Below, one piece after another: positions 27,228 to 36,225 of a DNA stretch of 64,000 nt (its first letter is position 1; each line of letters starts with the position of its first letter). The notes under the pieces were generated by a model. It was not told the DNA's origin and made no database searches. It worked only from the letters and a program-made list of their open reading frames with translations. This stretch comes from Mycolicibacterium litorale (GTDB lineage Bacteria; Actinomycetota; Actinomycetes; Mycobacteriales; Mycobacteriaceae), in contig CP019882.1 of assembly GCA_002007745.1 (NCBI GenBank), forward strand, positions 4,464,001-4,528,000, in the 5' to 3' direction. Made by a program: the position numbers and the translations under genes.

Positions 27228-28022
27228 GTGAACCGCGCTCCCCTGAATCTCGCCTCGCTTCGCGAACAGTACCCCGGCCGCATCGACGTGGTCAGCGAGA
27301 CCGGCTCCACCAACGCCGACCTACTGGCCCGGCACACCGCGGGCGAGGACATCCGCGGCACCGTGCTGATCGCCGAACACCAGAGCGCCGGCCGGGGCCG
27401 CAACGGGCGCAGCTGGTCGGCTCCCCCGCGCTCGCAGATCTCGCTGTCGATCGGCGTCGCCGCCGACGAGGTGCCGGCCGACGGCTGGGGTTGGCTACCG
27501 CTGCTCACCGGTGTCGCGTTGGTCGACGCGGTCAAGTCGGCAACCGGTATCGAGGCCGGGGTCAAGTGGCCCAACGACGTCCTGGTCGGCACCGGCAAAC
27601 TGGCCGGCATCCTGGCCGAGGTGGCCGCCCCCGACCCGGTGATCGTGGTGGGGCTCGGACTGAACGTCACCCTGACCGCCGCGGAGGCACCCGACCCGCG
27701 CGCCACCTCACTGCAGCTGCTGGGCGCCGACATGCTCGACCGCGACACCCTCGTCGCGGACATCCTGCGTCAGCTGAGCGGCCGCATCCAGCGCTGGCAG
27801 GCCGCCCAAGGCCCCGACGCACAACTGATCGCCGACTACCGCCGGCGCAGCATCACGATCGGCAGCCGGGTACGCGCCCTCATGCCCGGCGACCACCAAA
27901 TCACCGGCACCGCAGTCGATGTCGACGACCTGGGTCGCCTGCACATCGACACCGGCGCCGAACTGGTGACGGTCTCGGCGGGCGACATCACTCACCTGCG
28001 GCCCGCCGAGGACGCCGGTTAG
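27228..28022 (+). CDS. birA: Biotin-[acetyl-CoA-carboxylase] ligase
   Basis: Activates biotin to biotinyl-AMP and attaches it to the BCCP lysine, here the AccA3 product encoded 10 kb downstream. It has 264 residues from GTG 27228. The biotin/ATP loop is GRGRNGRSW (about 53-61), with VKWPNDVLVG and KLAGILAE in the catalytic core, and a small C-terminal domain. There is no N-terminal helix-turn-helix, so it is not a repressor. In H37Rv the gene sits between Rv3278c and accD5; here it is on the far side of fadE25. Confidence 0.95.
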   Translation: MNRAPLNLASLREQYPGRIDVVSETGSTNADLLARHTAGEDIRGTVLIAEHQSAGRGRNGRSWSAPPRSQISLSIGVAADEVPADGWGWLPLLTGVALVDAVKSATGIEAGVKWPNDVLVGTGKLAGILAEVAAPDPVIVVGLGLNVTLTAAEAPDPRATSLQLLGADMLDRDTLVADILRQLSGRIQRWQAAQGPDAQLIADYRRRSITIGSRVRALMPGDHQITGTAVDVDDLGRLHIDTGAELVTVSAGDITHLRPAEDAG

Positions 28023-29188
28023 CGCAGTAGTGCGCGGGACATCACGACCCGCTGAATCTGGTTGGTGCCCTCGTAGATCTGGGTGATCTTGGCATCGCGC
28101 ATCATCCGCTCCACCGGGAAGTCCACGGTGTAGCCCGCCCCGCCGAACAACTGCACCGCGTCGGTGGTGACCTCCATGGCCACATCCGAGGCGAAACACT
28201 TCGAGGCCGCCGAGATGAACCCGAGATTGGGCTCGCCGCGCTCGGCGCGAGCGGCCGCGTTGTAGACCATCAACCGGGCGGCTTCGACCTTCATCGCCAT
28301 GTCGGCCAACATGAACTGCACACCCTGGAAGGTGCTGATCGACGTGCCGAACTGCTTGCGGTCCTTGGTGTAGGCGATCGCCGCATCCAGCGCGCCCTGC
28401 GCGATACCGACAGCTTGGGCCCCGATGGTCGGACGGGTGTGATCCAGCGTCGCCAACGCCGTCTTGAACCCGGTACCAGGATCACCAATCATCCGGTCGC
28501 CGGGAATCCGGCAGTTCTCGAAGTACAACTCGGTGGTGGGCGAACCCTTGATGCCCAGCTTGCGTTCCTTGGGCCCGATCGAGAAGCCCTCGTCGTCGAT
28601 GTGCACCATAAACGCCGAGATACCGTTGGCGCCCTTGTCCGGATCGGTCACCGCCATCACCGTGTACCAGGACGACTTGCCGCCATTGGTGATCCACGCC
28701 TTGGCACCGTTGAGGACCCAGTCATCCCCGTCAGCCCTGGCCCGGGTCCGCATCCCGGCCGCATCACTGCCGGCCTCACGCTCAGAGAGCGCATAGGACG
28801 CCATCGCCTCACCCGAAGCGATCGACGGCAGCACCTTCTTCTTCAATTCCTCCGAACCGCGCAGGATCAGGCCCATCGTGCCCAACTTGTTCACCGCCGG
28901 GATCAACGACGCCGAGGCGTCCACCCGGGCCACCTCCTCGATGACAATGCACGCCGCCACCGAATCGGCACCCTGACCGCCGTACTCCTCCGGCACATGC
29001 ACCGCGTTGAAGCCCGACGCGTTCAACGCATCGAGCGCCTCCTGCGGAAAACGCGAGTTCTCGTCGCAATCGGCCGCGTACGGCGCGATCTCCTTCTCCG
29101 CCAACGCCCGAATCGCCGCCCGCAACTCCACGTGCTCCTCAGGCAAACCGAACACATCGAAATCCGGATTACCGCCCCAACCAGCCAT
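28019..29188 (-). CDS. fadE25: Acyl-CoA dehydrogenase FadE25
   Basis: FAD enzyme of fatty-acid or branched-chain acyl-CoA oxidation, 389 residues. YALSEREAGSDAAGMRTRA is the first signature (flavin contact), QFGTSISTFQGVQFMLADMA and QLFGGAGYTVDFPVERMMRD follow, and the C-terminal QIYEGTNQIQRVVMSR is the second signature, preceding the usual catalytic-base area. It is convergent with birA, with a 4-base overlap. It corresponds to Rv3274c. Confidence 0.94.
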   Translation of the reverse strand: MAGWGGNPDFDVFGLPEEHVELRAAIRALAEKEIAPYAADCDENSRFPQEALDALNASGFNAVHVPEEYGGQGADSVAACIVIEEVARVDASASLIPAVNKLGTMGLILRGSEELKKKVLPSIASGEAMASYALSEREAGSDAAGMRTRARADGDDWVLNGAKAWITNGGKSSWYTVMAVTDPDKGANGISAFMVHIDDEGFSIGPKERKLGIKGSPTTELYFENCRIPGDRMIGDPGTGFKTALATLDHTRPTIGAQAVGIAQGALDAAIAYTKDRKQFGTSISTFQGVQFMLADMAMKVEAARLMVYNAAARAERGEPNLGFISAASKCFASDVAMEVTTDAVQLFGGAGYTVDFPVERMMRDAKITQIYEGTNQIQRVVMSRALLR

Positions 29189-29229
29189 AAAGCTCTCCTT
29201 GCTACTCGCTGGTAACTTTACTCGGGTCT

Positions 29230-29736
29230 CTACTCGCCGAGTAATCGCTCCCGAAGCGCCCGGTCCTTCGCCAGGACCTGCGCCTCGAGGTCGTCTTGGA
29301 ACGCCTCCATCCGCTTGCGCAGCACGGTGTCCGAGGAACCGAGGATGCGCACGGCCAGCAGGCCGGCGTTGCGGGCGCCGCCGATCGACACCGTGGCCAC
29401 CGGCACACCGGCGGGCATCTGCACGATCGACAGCAGTGAATCGAGACCGTCGAGCTTGGCCAGCGGTACGGGGACTCCGATCACCGGCAACGACGTGGCC
29501 GACGCGACCATCCCGGGTAGGTGGGCCGCACCGCCGGCACCGGCGATGATCACCTGGATGCCACGGGCCGCGGCCCCTCGCGCGTAGTCGAGCATCCGTC
29601 CGGGCGTGCGGTGCGCCGACACGACGCCCACCTCGAAGGGCACGTCGAATTCGGCCAGCGCCGCTGCGGCCGCTTCCATCACGGGCCAGTCGCTGTCCGA
29701 ACCCATGATCAAGCCGACCCGTGGTTTGTCAGTCAT
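29230..29736 (-). CDS. purE: N5-carboxyaminoimidazole ribonucleotide mutase
   Basis: Purine synthesis step converting N5-CAIR to CAIR. It has 168 residues from ATG 29736. The class I signature GSDSDWPVM, the catalytic SAHRTP loop (about residue 43) and AGGAAHLPGMVA are visible. The start overlaps purK by 8 bases, so PurK hands over its product from the same operon. It corresponds to Rv3275c. Confidence 0.96.
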   Translation of the reverse strand: MTDKPRVGLIMGSDSDWPVMEAAAAALAEFDVPFEVGVVSAHRTPGRMLDYARGAAARGIQVIIAGAGGAAHLPGMVASATSLPVIGVPVPLAKLDGLDSLLSIVQMPAGVPVATVSIGGARNAGLLAVRILGSSDTVLRKRMEAFQDDLEAQVLAKDRALRERLLGE

Positions 29737-30946
29737 CGGCGCTGTGCCCGTCCCATCCATCCGTCCACTCCGCGTGCGACAACCAGTGTGCCGCCCGCTC
29801 GGCGCGCTCACGCACGCGGTCGACGTCTTGAAGATCACATCCGGCGATGTTGACGTGGCCGACCTTGCGGCCCGGCCGTTCCGCCTTGCCGTAGAGGTGC
29901 ACCTTCGCCTCCGGAATCCGGCCGAACAGGTGGTGCAGCCGCTCGTCGAGCCCCATCGACGGCGCGTGCGGCGCACCCAGCACGTTGGCCATCACTGTCA
30001 CCGGCGCCAGCGGCCGGGTGTCGCCGAGCGGATAGTCCAGCACGGCGCGCAGATGCTGCTCGAACTGACTGGTCACCGACCCGTCCATGGTCCAGTGCCC
30101 GGAGTTGTGCGGCCGCATCGCCAGTTCGTTGACCATCAACGCGCCGTCGGTGGTCTCGAACAGCTCGACCGCGAGCACGCCGACCACACCCAGCTCGTCA
30201 GCCAACCGCAGGCCGAGTTGCTCAGCGGCCGAAGCCAATTCGTCGGACAGACCCGGCGCGGGCGCCAGCACGGTGACGCAGATGCCGTCACGCTGGACCG
30301 TTTCCACCACCGGCCACGCGGCGCCCTGCCCGAACGGCGAGCGAGCCACCAGCGCCGACAGCTCCCGGCGCATCGAGACCCGCTCCTCGAGCAGCACCGG
30401 CACCCCGTCGGCCAGATATCCGGCGACCACCTCGCGGGCATGCCCCAGATCCCGGGTCAACACCACTCCACGGCCGTCATACCCACCCCGCACGGTCTTG
30501 ACCACCAGCGGCACGTCCACCGCGGCGGCGAACGCATCGACGTCGGAGACCTCGGAGACCGCCGTGAAGCGCGGGATCGGCGCGCCCAGCGCCGCCAGCT
30601 TGCGGCGCATCACCAGCTTGTCCTGGGCGTGCACCAGTGCCGCCGGCGGCGGGAAGACCTTCACGCCATCGGCGACCAGCGCCTCCAGCAGCTCGGTCGG
30701 CACGTGCTCATGGTCGAAGGTCAGCGCGTCAGCACCGGCCGCGGCCCGGCGCAGGGCATCGAGGTCGGTGTGGGCACCGATCACCACGTCCGGACTCACC
30801 TGTGCGGCCGGATCGTCGGGGCTGACAGCCAGCACCCGCAGGCACTGACCGAGCGCGATCGCCGCCTGGTGGGTCATCCTGGCCAGCTGTCCGCCGCCGA
30901 CCATGGCGACGATGGGGGATCTGGGGCTGTTCGACACGGCCATCAT
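29729..30946 (-). CDS. purK: N5-carboxyaminoimidazole ribonucleotide synthase
   Basis: ATP-grasp enzyme that carboxylates AIR to N5-CAIR; 405 residues from ATG 30946 (MMAVSNSPRSPIVAMVGGGQLARM). The pre-ATP-grasp nucleotide fold opens the protein; VVKTVRGGYDGRGVVL is the ATP-binding loop, and NELAMRPHNSGHWTMDG the Mg and substrate site. A downstream Met at 30943 could serve instead. Divergent from the GtrA gene. It corresponds to Rv3276c. Confidence 0.95.
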   Translation of the reverse strand: MMAVSNSPRSPIVAMVGGGQLARMTHQAAIALGQCLRVLAVSPDDPAAQVSPDVVIGAHTDLDALRRAAAGADALTFDHEHVPTELLEALVADGVKVFPPPAALVHAQDKLVMRRKLAALGAPIPRFTAVSEVSDVDAFAAAVDVPLVVKTVRGGYDGRGVVLTRDLGHAREVVAGYLADGVPVLLEERVSMRRELSALVARSPFGQGAAWPVVETVQRDGICVTVLAPAPGLSDELASAAEQLGLRLADELGVVGVLAVELFETTDGALMVNELAMRPHNSGHWTMDGSVTSQFEQHLRAVLDYPLGDTRPLAPVTVMANVLGAPHAPSMGLDERLHHLFGRIPEAKVHLYGKAERPGRKVGHVNIAGCDLQDVDRVRERAERAAHWLSHAEWTDGWDGHSADD

Positions 30947-30989
30947 GGTGTCAGACCTGCGCGGCTGGGCACACCTGCACCGACTTCCG

Positions 30990-30995
30990 TAGACT
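30990..30995 (+). promoter_or_regulatory. -10 box of the gtrA-like gene
   Basis: TAGACT, 8 bases before GTG 31004; no ribosome site lies between them, pointing to leaderless initiation. Confidence 0.4.
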
Positions 30996-31003
30996 TGCTC
31001 CTT

Positions 31004-31657
31004 GTGTCTTTTGCTGATGCCACGATCGCTCGGCTGCCCCGACCGATCCGGCCCTTCGCGGAGCGGCATCACGAGCTCATCAAATTCGCCATCGTCGGCG
31101 CCACGACCTTCATCATCGACTCGGCGATCTTCTACACCCTCAAGCTGACGATCCTCGAACCCAAGCCGGTCACCGCCAAGGTGATCTCCGGCATCGTCGC
31201 GGTGATCGCCTCCTACGTCCTGAACCGGGAATGGAGCTTCCGCAACCGCGGTGGCCACGAGCGTCACCACGAAGCGCTGCTGTTCTTCGCCTTCAGCGGC
31301 GTCGGCGTGCTGTTGAGCATGGCCCCGCTGTGGTTCTCCAGCTACGTGCTCGAACTGCGCGTACCGCACGTGTCGCTGACCGTGGAGAACATCTCCGACT
31401 TCATCGCCGCCTACGTGCTGGGCAATCTGCTGCAGATGGCGTTCCGGTTCTGGGCGTTCCGGCGCTGGGTCTTCCCCGACGAGTTCGGTCCCGGCCACGA
31501 CAAGGGGCTGGAATCCACCCTCACCGGGGGCGGTTTGGCCGAGGCGATGGAAGACGAGTACGAGGCCGCCGGCGGCACTGTGACGCCGCTGCGTCGCCGC
31601 CGCGCGTCACGTCAACTGGGCGACTCTTCCGAACCCAGGGTGTCGAAGACTTCGTGA
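31004..31657 (+). CDS. GtrA-family membrane protein
   Basis: A 217-residue protein with four membrane spans (LIKFAIVGATTFIIDSAIFY; KVISGIVAVIASYVLNREWSF; ALLFFAFSGVGVLLSM; IAAYVLGNLLQMAFRFW), the GtrA pattern of flippase-like helpers for lipid-linked sugars. In mycobacteria such proteins are tied to polyprenyl-phospho-arabinose export. A polar, charged C-terminal tail of about 50 residues follows. It overlaps the convergent PH-domain gene by 46 bases. It corresponds to Rv3277. Confidence 0.85.
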   Translation: MSFADATIARLPRPIRPFAERHHELIKFAIVGATTFIIDSAIFYTLKLTILEPKPVTAKVISGIVAVIASYVLNREWSFRNRGGHERHHEALLFFAFSGVGVLLSMAPLWFSSYVLELRVPHVSLTVENISDFIAAYVLGNLLQMAFRFWAFRRWVFPDEFGPGHDKGLESTLTGGGLAEAMEDEYEAAGGTVTPLRRRRASRQLGDSSEPRVSKTS

Positions 31658-32136
31658 TACAGCAGTGAGTGCACCCGTTCCACGCGGGGAATGTCGTGGA
31701 ACTCCAGGGGGTCCTGCGATGCCGATTCGATGACCAGGGTGCCGGTGCGCATCATCCGGTCCAGCAGACCGTGCCGGAACTCCACACTGTTGATGCGGGC
31801 CAGCGGGATGTCGATGCCCGAGCGGGTGAGCAGACCGTGCCGGAACATCACCCGCCGGTCGGTGATCACGAAATGTGTTGTCAGCCAGTTCAAGAACCGC
31901 CACAGGGTCAGCCACCCGACCAGGATCAGCCAGATCGCCGCGATCACACCGAAGAGGACTTTCTTGGCAGTGGGATCCCACGAGGTGTTGTTGACCACCG
32001 CGGCCACGAAGGCAGCCACGGCGGTGGCGATCAGCAGCACCAGGACCGGACCGACCAGTCGTTTCCAATGCGGATGACGGTGCAGCACGACCTGCTCGTC
32101 GTCGGCCAGCACGTTGTCGGGATAACCCATGGTCAT
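31612..32136 (-). CDS. Bacterial PH-domain membrane protein (Rv3278c-like)
   Basis: A 174-residue protein with two adjacent spans (LVGPVLVLLIATAVAAFVAAVV and VLFGVIAAIWLILVGWLTLW), then a bPH_2 domain (FVITDRRVMFRHGLLTRSGIDIPLARINSVEF). Role unknown; such proteins act in membrane assembly. It starts at ATG 32136, or ATG 32130. The 80 bases to accD5 form a divergent promoter region. Confidence 0.85.
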   Translation of the reverse strand: MTMGYPDNVLADDEQVVLHRHPHWKRLVGPVLVLLIATAVAAFVAAVVNNTSWDPTAKKVLFGVIAAIWLILVGWLTLWRFLNWLTTHFVITDRRVMFRHGLLTRSGIDIPLARINSVEFRHGLLDRMMRTGTLVIESASQDPLEFHDIPRVERVHSLLYHEVFDTLGSEESPS

Positions 32137-32216
32137 TGACTACGTCACGGCGCGCCGGAACACAAGACGGACGGCGCCTTAGCGACTCCTTAAGGTTGCC
32201 GATACCATCGTCACCC

Positions 32217-33845
32217 ATGACGAGCGTTACGGAACCGGCCTCCGGCCACACGATCGACATCCACACCACCGCCGGCAAGCTGGCCGATCTGCGCCAGCGC
32301 GCCGAGGAGTCGTTGCACCCGGTCGGCGAGACGGCCGTGGAGAAGGTCCACGCCAAGGGCAAGCTCACCGCTCGCGAACGCATCCTGGCGCTGCTCGACG
32401 AGGGCTCGTTCGTCGAACTCGACGCCCTGGCCCGGCACCGCAGCACCAATTTCGGCCTGGAGAAGAACCGTCCGGTCGGCGACGGCGTGGTGACCGGCTA
32501 CGGCACCATCGACGGCCGCGAGGTCTGCATCTTCAGCCAGGACGCCACCGTCTTCGGCGGCAGCCTCGGCGAGGTGTACGGCGAGAAGATCGTCAAGGTC
32601 CAGGATCTGGCGATCAAGACCGGCCGTCCGCTGATCGGCATCAACGACGGCGCCGGCGCCCGCATCCAGGAGGGTGTGGTCTCCCTCGGCCTCTACAGCC
32701 GGATCTTCCACAACAACATCAAGGCCTCCGGCGTGATCCCGCAGATCTCGCTGATCATGGGCGCGGCCGCGGGCGGTCACGTCTACTCCCCCGCGCTGAC
32801 CGACTTCGTCATCATGGTCGACCAGACCAGCCAGATGTTCATCACCGGACCCGACGTCATCAAGACGGTCACCGGTGAGGACGTCACCATGGAGGAACTG
32901 GGCGGTGCTCACACCCACATGGCCAAGTCCGGCACCGTGCACTACGTCGCCTCCGGCGAACAGGATGCCCTGGACTACGTCCGCGACCTGCTGAGCTACC
33001 TGCCGCCGAACAACTACGCCGAGCCGCCGCGCTATCCCGCGCCGCCGCACGCCGGCGCCATCGAGGACAACCTCACCGACGAGGACCTCGAGCTGGACAC
33101 CCTGATCCCTGATTCGCCCAACCAGCCCTACGACATGCACGAGGTCATCTCGCGCATCCTCGACGACGACGAGTTCCTCGAGGTGCAGGCCGGGTACGCG
33201 GGCAACATCCTGATCGGCTTCGGCCGGGTCGATGGCCGCACCGTCGGGATCGTGGCCAACCAGCCGACCCAGTTCGCCGGCTGCCTGGACATCAACGCCT
33301 CGGAGAAGGCCGCTCGGTTCATCCGGACCTGCGACTGCTTCAACATTCCGATCGTGTTGCTGGTCGACGTGCCCGGCTTCCTGCCGGGTACCGATCAGGA
33401 GTACAACGGCATCATCCGGCGCGGCGCCAAGCTGCTCTACGCCTACGGCGAGGCCACCGTCGCCAAGATCACCGTCATCACCCGCAAGTCCTACGGTGGC
33501 GCCTACTGCGTCATGGGCTCCAAGGACATGGGCGCCGACGTGGTGGTGGCCTGGCCGACCGCACAGATCGCGGTCATGGGCGCCTCGGGCGCGGTCGGCT
33601 TCGTCTACCGCAAGGAGCTCAAGGAAGCGGCCGCCGAGGGCAAGGATGTCGATGCGCTGCGGCTGGAATTGCAGCAGACCTACGAGGACACCCTGGTGAA
33701 CCCGTACATCGCCGCCGAGCGCGGCTACGTCGACGCGGTGATCCCGCCGTCGCAGACCCGCGGCTACATCTCCACCGCGCTGCGGCTGCTGGAGCGCAAG
33801 ATCGCCCAGGTTCCGCCGAAGAAGCACGGGAACATTCCGCTGTGA
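32217..33845 (+). CDS. accD5: Acyl-CoA carboxylase beta (carboxyltransferase) subunit
   Basis: Carboxyltransferase half of propionyl/acetyl-CoA carboxylase, giving methylmalonyl-CoA for methyl-branched lipids. It has 542 residues from ATG 32217 (MTSVTEPASGHTIDIHTTAGK). The N-terminal half holds the acyl-CoA site (GAGARIQEGVVSL), the C-terminal half the carboxybiotin site (VDVPGFLPGTDQEYNGIIRRGAKLL is the hallmark stretch). It leads a run with accE5, maf, sseA and a SufE-like gene, with accA3 close behind. It corresponds to Rv3280. Confidence 0.97.
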   Translation: MTSVTEPASGHTIDIHTTAGKLADLRQRAEESLHPVGETAVEKVHAKGKLTARERILALLDEGSFVELDALARHRSTNFGLEKNRPVGDGVVTGYGTIDGREVCIFSQDATVFGGSLGEVYGEKIVKVQDLAIKTGRPLIGINDGAGARIQEGVVSLGLYSRIFHNNIKASGVIPQISLIMGAAAGGHVYSPALTDFVIMVDQTSQMFITGPDVIKTVTGEDVTMEELGGAHTHMAKSGTVHYVASGEQDALDYVRDLLSYLPPNNYAEPPRYPAPPHAGAIEDNLTDEDLELDTLIPDSPNQPYDMHEVISRILDDDEFLEVQAGYAGNILIGFGRVDGRTVGIVANQPTQFAGCLDINASEKAARFIRTCDCFNIPIVLLVDVPGFLPGTDQEYNGIIRRGAKLLYAYGEATVAKITVITRKSYGGAYCVMGSKDMGADVVVAWPTAQIAVMGASGAVGFVYRKELKEAAAEGKDVDALRLELQQTYEDTLVNPYIAAERGYVDAVIPPSQTRGYISTALRLLERKIAQVPPKKHGNIPL

Positions 33846-33861
33846 CGAAAGGGGCCCTCCT

Positions 33862-34140
33862 GTGACCAAGCACGAGGACATCACCGAACTCAGCGATCCC
33901 CGGGAGATCACGCTCGACAACCCGGAGCCGGGGGCGCCGGAGATCCGCATCGAGAAGGGCAACCCGAGCGACGAGGACATCGCCGCGCTGGTCACCGTGC
34001 TGGCCGCCGCGAGCGGTGGCAGCGCCGCCCCGGGCCCGCAGGAACTCAACCTGTGGGGCCATCCGGTGGACAAGCTGCGCTACGGCATCTCCAGCTGGCA
34101 GCGGGTGACGCTGCTGGAGCGGATGCACATGCGTCGGTGA
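33862..34140 (+). CDS. accE5: Acyl-CoA carboxylase epsilon subunit
   Basis: Small stabilising subunit that joins AccA3 to AccD5. It has 92 residues from GTG 33862. The N-terminal part is acidic and poorly ordered; the family core is EIRIEKGNPSDEDIAALVTVLAAA, with the C-terminal WGHPVDKLRYG. It is 16 bases behind accD5 and overlaps maf by four bases (GTGA). It corresponds to Rv3281. Confidence 0.93.
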   Translation: MTKHEDITELSDPREITLDNPEPGAPEIRIEKGNPSDEDIAALVTVLAAASGGSAAPGPQELNLWGHPVDKLRYGISSWQRVTLLERMHMRR

Positions 34141-34777
34141 CTCGCGTCGTCTTGGGCTCGGCGTCGTCGGGCCGATTGCGGGTGCTGCGCAACGCCGGGA
34201 TCGACCCGGTGGTGGTCGTCTCTGGGGTCGACGAAGACGCCATCATCGCCAACCTCGGCCCCGATGCCGAACCCGGTGACGTGGTCAGTGCGCTGGCCAC
34301 CGCCAAGGCGGATGCGGTGCACCGCGTCGTGGACAGCGATGTCGCCGCCGATTGCGTCGTGATCGGCTGCGACTCGATGCTCGCCATCGACGGCCGGCTC
34401 ACCGGCAAACCGGGCACGGCCGAACAGGCGCTGCGCCAATGGGATTCGATGGCCGGCCGAGTCGGGTTGCTCTACACCGGACATTGCGTGATCCGGATGT
34501 TGCACGGCGCGGCCGTGCGCACCGCAACCCAGGCCGAGGTCACCCGGGTCCGGTTCGCCAGCCCCACCCCGACGATCTGGCCGCCTACGTCGCCAGCGGC
34601 GAGCCGCTGCAGGTTGCGGGTGCCTTCACCCTCGACGGCCTGGGCGGCTGGTTCGTGGCAGGTGTGGACGGCGATCCGTCGAACGTCGTCGGCCTCGGAC
34701 TGGCACTGACCCACCGGCTGCTCAACGACGTCGGCCTGAGCATCGCCGAGCTGTGGGCGGCCAATCCCGTGCCCTGA
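34137..34777 (+). CDS. maf: Maf-like nucleotide pyrophosphatase - frameshifted
   Basis: Maf/HAM1-type hydrolase of non-canonical nucleoside triphosphates. From GTG 34137 the frame shows the substrate loop LGSASSGRLRVLRNAG and the catalytic CDSMLAIDGRLTGKP. After VTRVRFASPTP homology jumps to another frame (DDLAAYVASGEPLQVAG, GLGGWFVAGVDGDPSNVVGL), which ends at 34777. One C is missing in one of the two CCCC runs at 34562-34570. Repair gives about 213 residues, the normal length. As written, the frame stops at 34709 after a nonsense tail. Confidence 0.88.
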
Positions 34778-34784
34778 TCGGCGG

Positions 34785-34790
34785 TAGGCT
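34785..34790 (+). promoter_or_regulatory. -10 box of sseA
   Basis: TAGGCT, 6 bases ahead of GTG 34797, a typical leaderless arrangement; sseA can thus be transcribed separately from accD5-maf. Confidence 0.45.
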
Positions 34791-34796
34791 CAGCTC

Positions 34797-35693
34797 GTGC
34801 CGCTTTCCCCAGATCCCAGCCCCGCCCTGAAGGACTACGCCCACCCCGAACGCCTGGTTACAGCCGACTGGCTCTCGGCTCACCTCGGGTCCAAAGGGCT
34901 GGCCATAGTCGAGTCTGACGAGGACGTACTGCTCTACGACATCGGGCACATCCCCGGTGCGGTCAAGATCGACTGGCACACCGACCTCAACGACCCGCAT
35001 GTGCGCGACTACATCACCGGTGAGCAGTTCGCCGACCTGATGAACCGCAAGGGCATCTCGCGCGACGACACCGTGGTCATCTACGGGGACAAGAGCAACT
35101 GGTGGGCCGCCTACGCCTTGTGGGTGTTCACCCTGTTCGGCCATCAGGATGTCCGGCTGCTCAACGGCGGGCGCGACCTGTGGATCTCCGACGGACGGGA
35201 CACCACGCTGGACGTGCCGACCAAGACCGGTACCGGCTACCCCATTGTCGAGCGCAACGATGACGCGATCCGCGCCTACAAAGACGATGTCATTGCCGCC
35301 CTTGGGCATTCGACGCTGATCGACGTGCGCTCGCCGCAGGAGTACACCGGCGAACGCACCCACATGCCCGACTACCCCGAGGAAGGCGCGCTGCGCGGCG
35401 GCCACATCCCGACCGCGGTGTCGGTGCCGTGGGCCAAGGCCGCCGACGAGAGCGGACGGTTTCGCAAGCGCGCCGAGCTGGAGGAGGTCTACTCCTTCGT
35501 CGAACCCGATGCCGACATCATCGCTTACTGCCGCATCGGCGAACGATCCAGCCACACCTGGTTCGTGCTGACCTATCTGTTGGGCATCCCCGGGGTGCGC
35601 AACTACGACGGTTCGTGGACGGAATGGGGCAACACCGTACGGGTGCCGATCGTCGCCGGCACGGAACCAGGATCAGTACCGGGTTCGGCATGA
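34797..35693 (+). CDS. sseA: Thiosulfate sulfurtransferase (rhodanese)
   Basis: Moves sulfane sulfur through a cysteine persulfide. Two rhodanese domains in 298 residues: the N-terminal one is inactive, and the C-terminal one has the catalytic Cys in YCRIGERSSHTW (about residue 245). GHIPGAVKIDW and GGHIPTAVSVPW are the domain landmarks. Its stop overlaps the SufE-like gene (ATGA), as in Rv3283-Rv3284, suggesting the two cooperate in sulfur transfer. Confidence 0.94.
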   Translation: MPLSPDPSPALKDYAHPERLVTADWLSAHLGSKGLAIVESDEDVLLYDIGHIPGAVKIDWHTDLNDPHVRDYITGEQFADLMNRKGISRDDTVVIYGDKSNWWAAYALWVFTLFGHQDVRLLNGGRDLWISDGRDTTLDVPTKTGTGYPIVERNDDAIRAYKDDVIAALGHSTLIDVRSPQEYTGERTHMPDYPEEGALRGGHIPTAVSVPWAKAADESGRFRKRAELEEVYSFVEPDADIIAYCRIGERSSHTWFVLTYLLGIPGVRNYDGSWTEWGNTVRVPIVAGTEPGSVPGSA

Positions 35694-36106
35694 CCATGCC
35701 CGCGCCGCTGACCGAGGTGGTCTCCGACTTTGCCGAGGTGGCGGGTCAGGACAAACTCAAGCTGTTGCTGGAGTTCGCCGACGAGTTGCCCGCGCTGCCC
35801 GCCGACCTCGAAGAGGCGGCGATGGAACCTGTTCCAGAATGCCAGTCGCCGCTCTTTCTTCATGTCGACGCCAGCGACGCCGAACACGTTCGGTTGTTCT
35901 TCAGCGCACCGGCCGAAGCGCCGACGACACGCGGATTCGCCTCGATTCTGGCCACCGGTCTGGACGGGCAGTCCGCCGCCGACATCCTGGCCGTACCGGA
36001 CGATTTCTATTCCGAACTGGGCCTGGCCGCGCTGATCAGCCCGCTGCGGCTGCGCGGGATGTCGGCGATGCTGGCGAGGATCAAACGCCGGCTCCGCGAG
36101 CGGTAG
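35690..36106 (+). CDS. SufE-like sulfur acceptor protein
   Basis: A 138-residue protein resembling SufE, which accepts persulfide sulfur. The active-site cysteine is probably the one in VPECQSPLFLHV (about residue 51). The fold segments DELPALPADLEEA and FYSELGLAALISPLRLRGM are typical. It is coupled to sseA by a 4-base overlap and corresponds to Rv3284. Which desulfurase or scaffold it serves is not visible. Confidence 0.88.
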   Translation: MTMPAPLTEVVSDFAEVAGQDKLKLLLEFADELPALPADLEEAAMEPVPECQSPLFLHVDASDAEHVRLFFSAPAEAPTTRGFASILATGLDGQSAADILAVPDDFYSELGLAALISPLRLRGMSAMLARIKRRLRER

Positions 36107-36188
36107 CTGGAACTTACTCATAAGTAGGGGCACCGGCTCGTTCGTGTCCAAGAGGCGCCGCTTACACTGCCGTGCGAACCTATTTTTA

Positions 36189-36200
36189 AAGAACGTTCTT
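36189..36200 (+). promoter_or_regulatory. 12-base palindrome before accA3
   Basis: AAGAACGTTCTT is a perfect palindrome 25 bases ahead of the accA3 GTG, within a 119-base gap that has no coding signal. An operator is likely; its binding protein is unknown. Confidence 0.4.
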
Positions 36201-36225
36201 AGAGTCACGCAAAGCAGGAGGCGCG

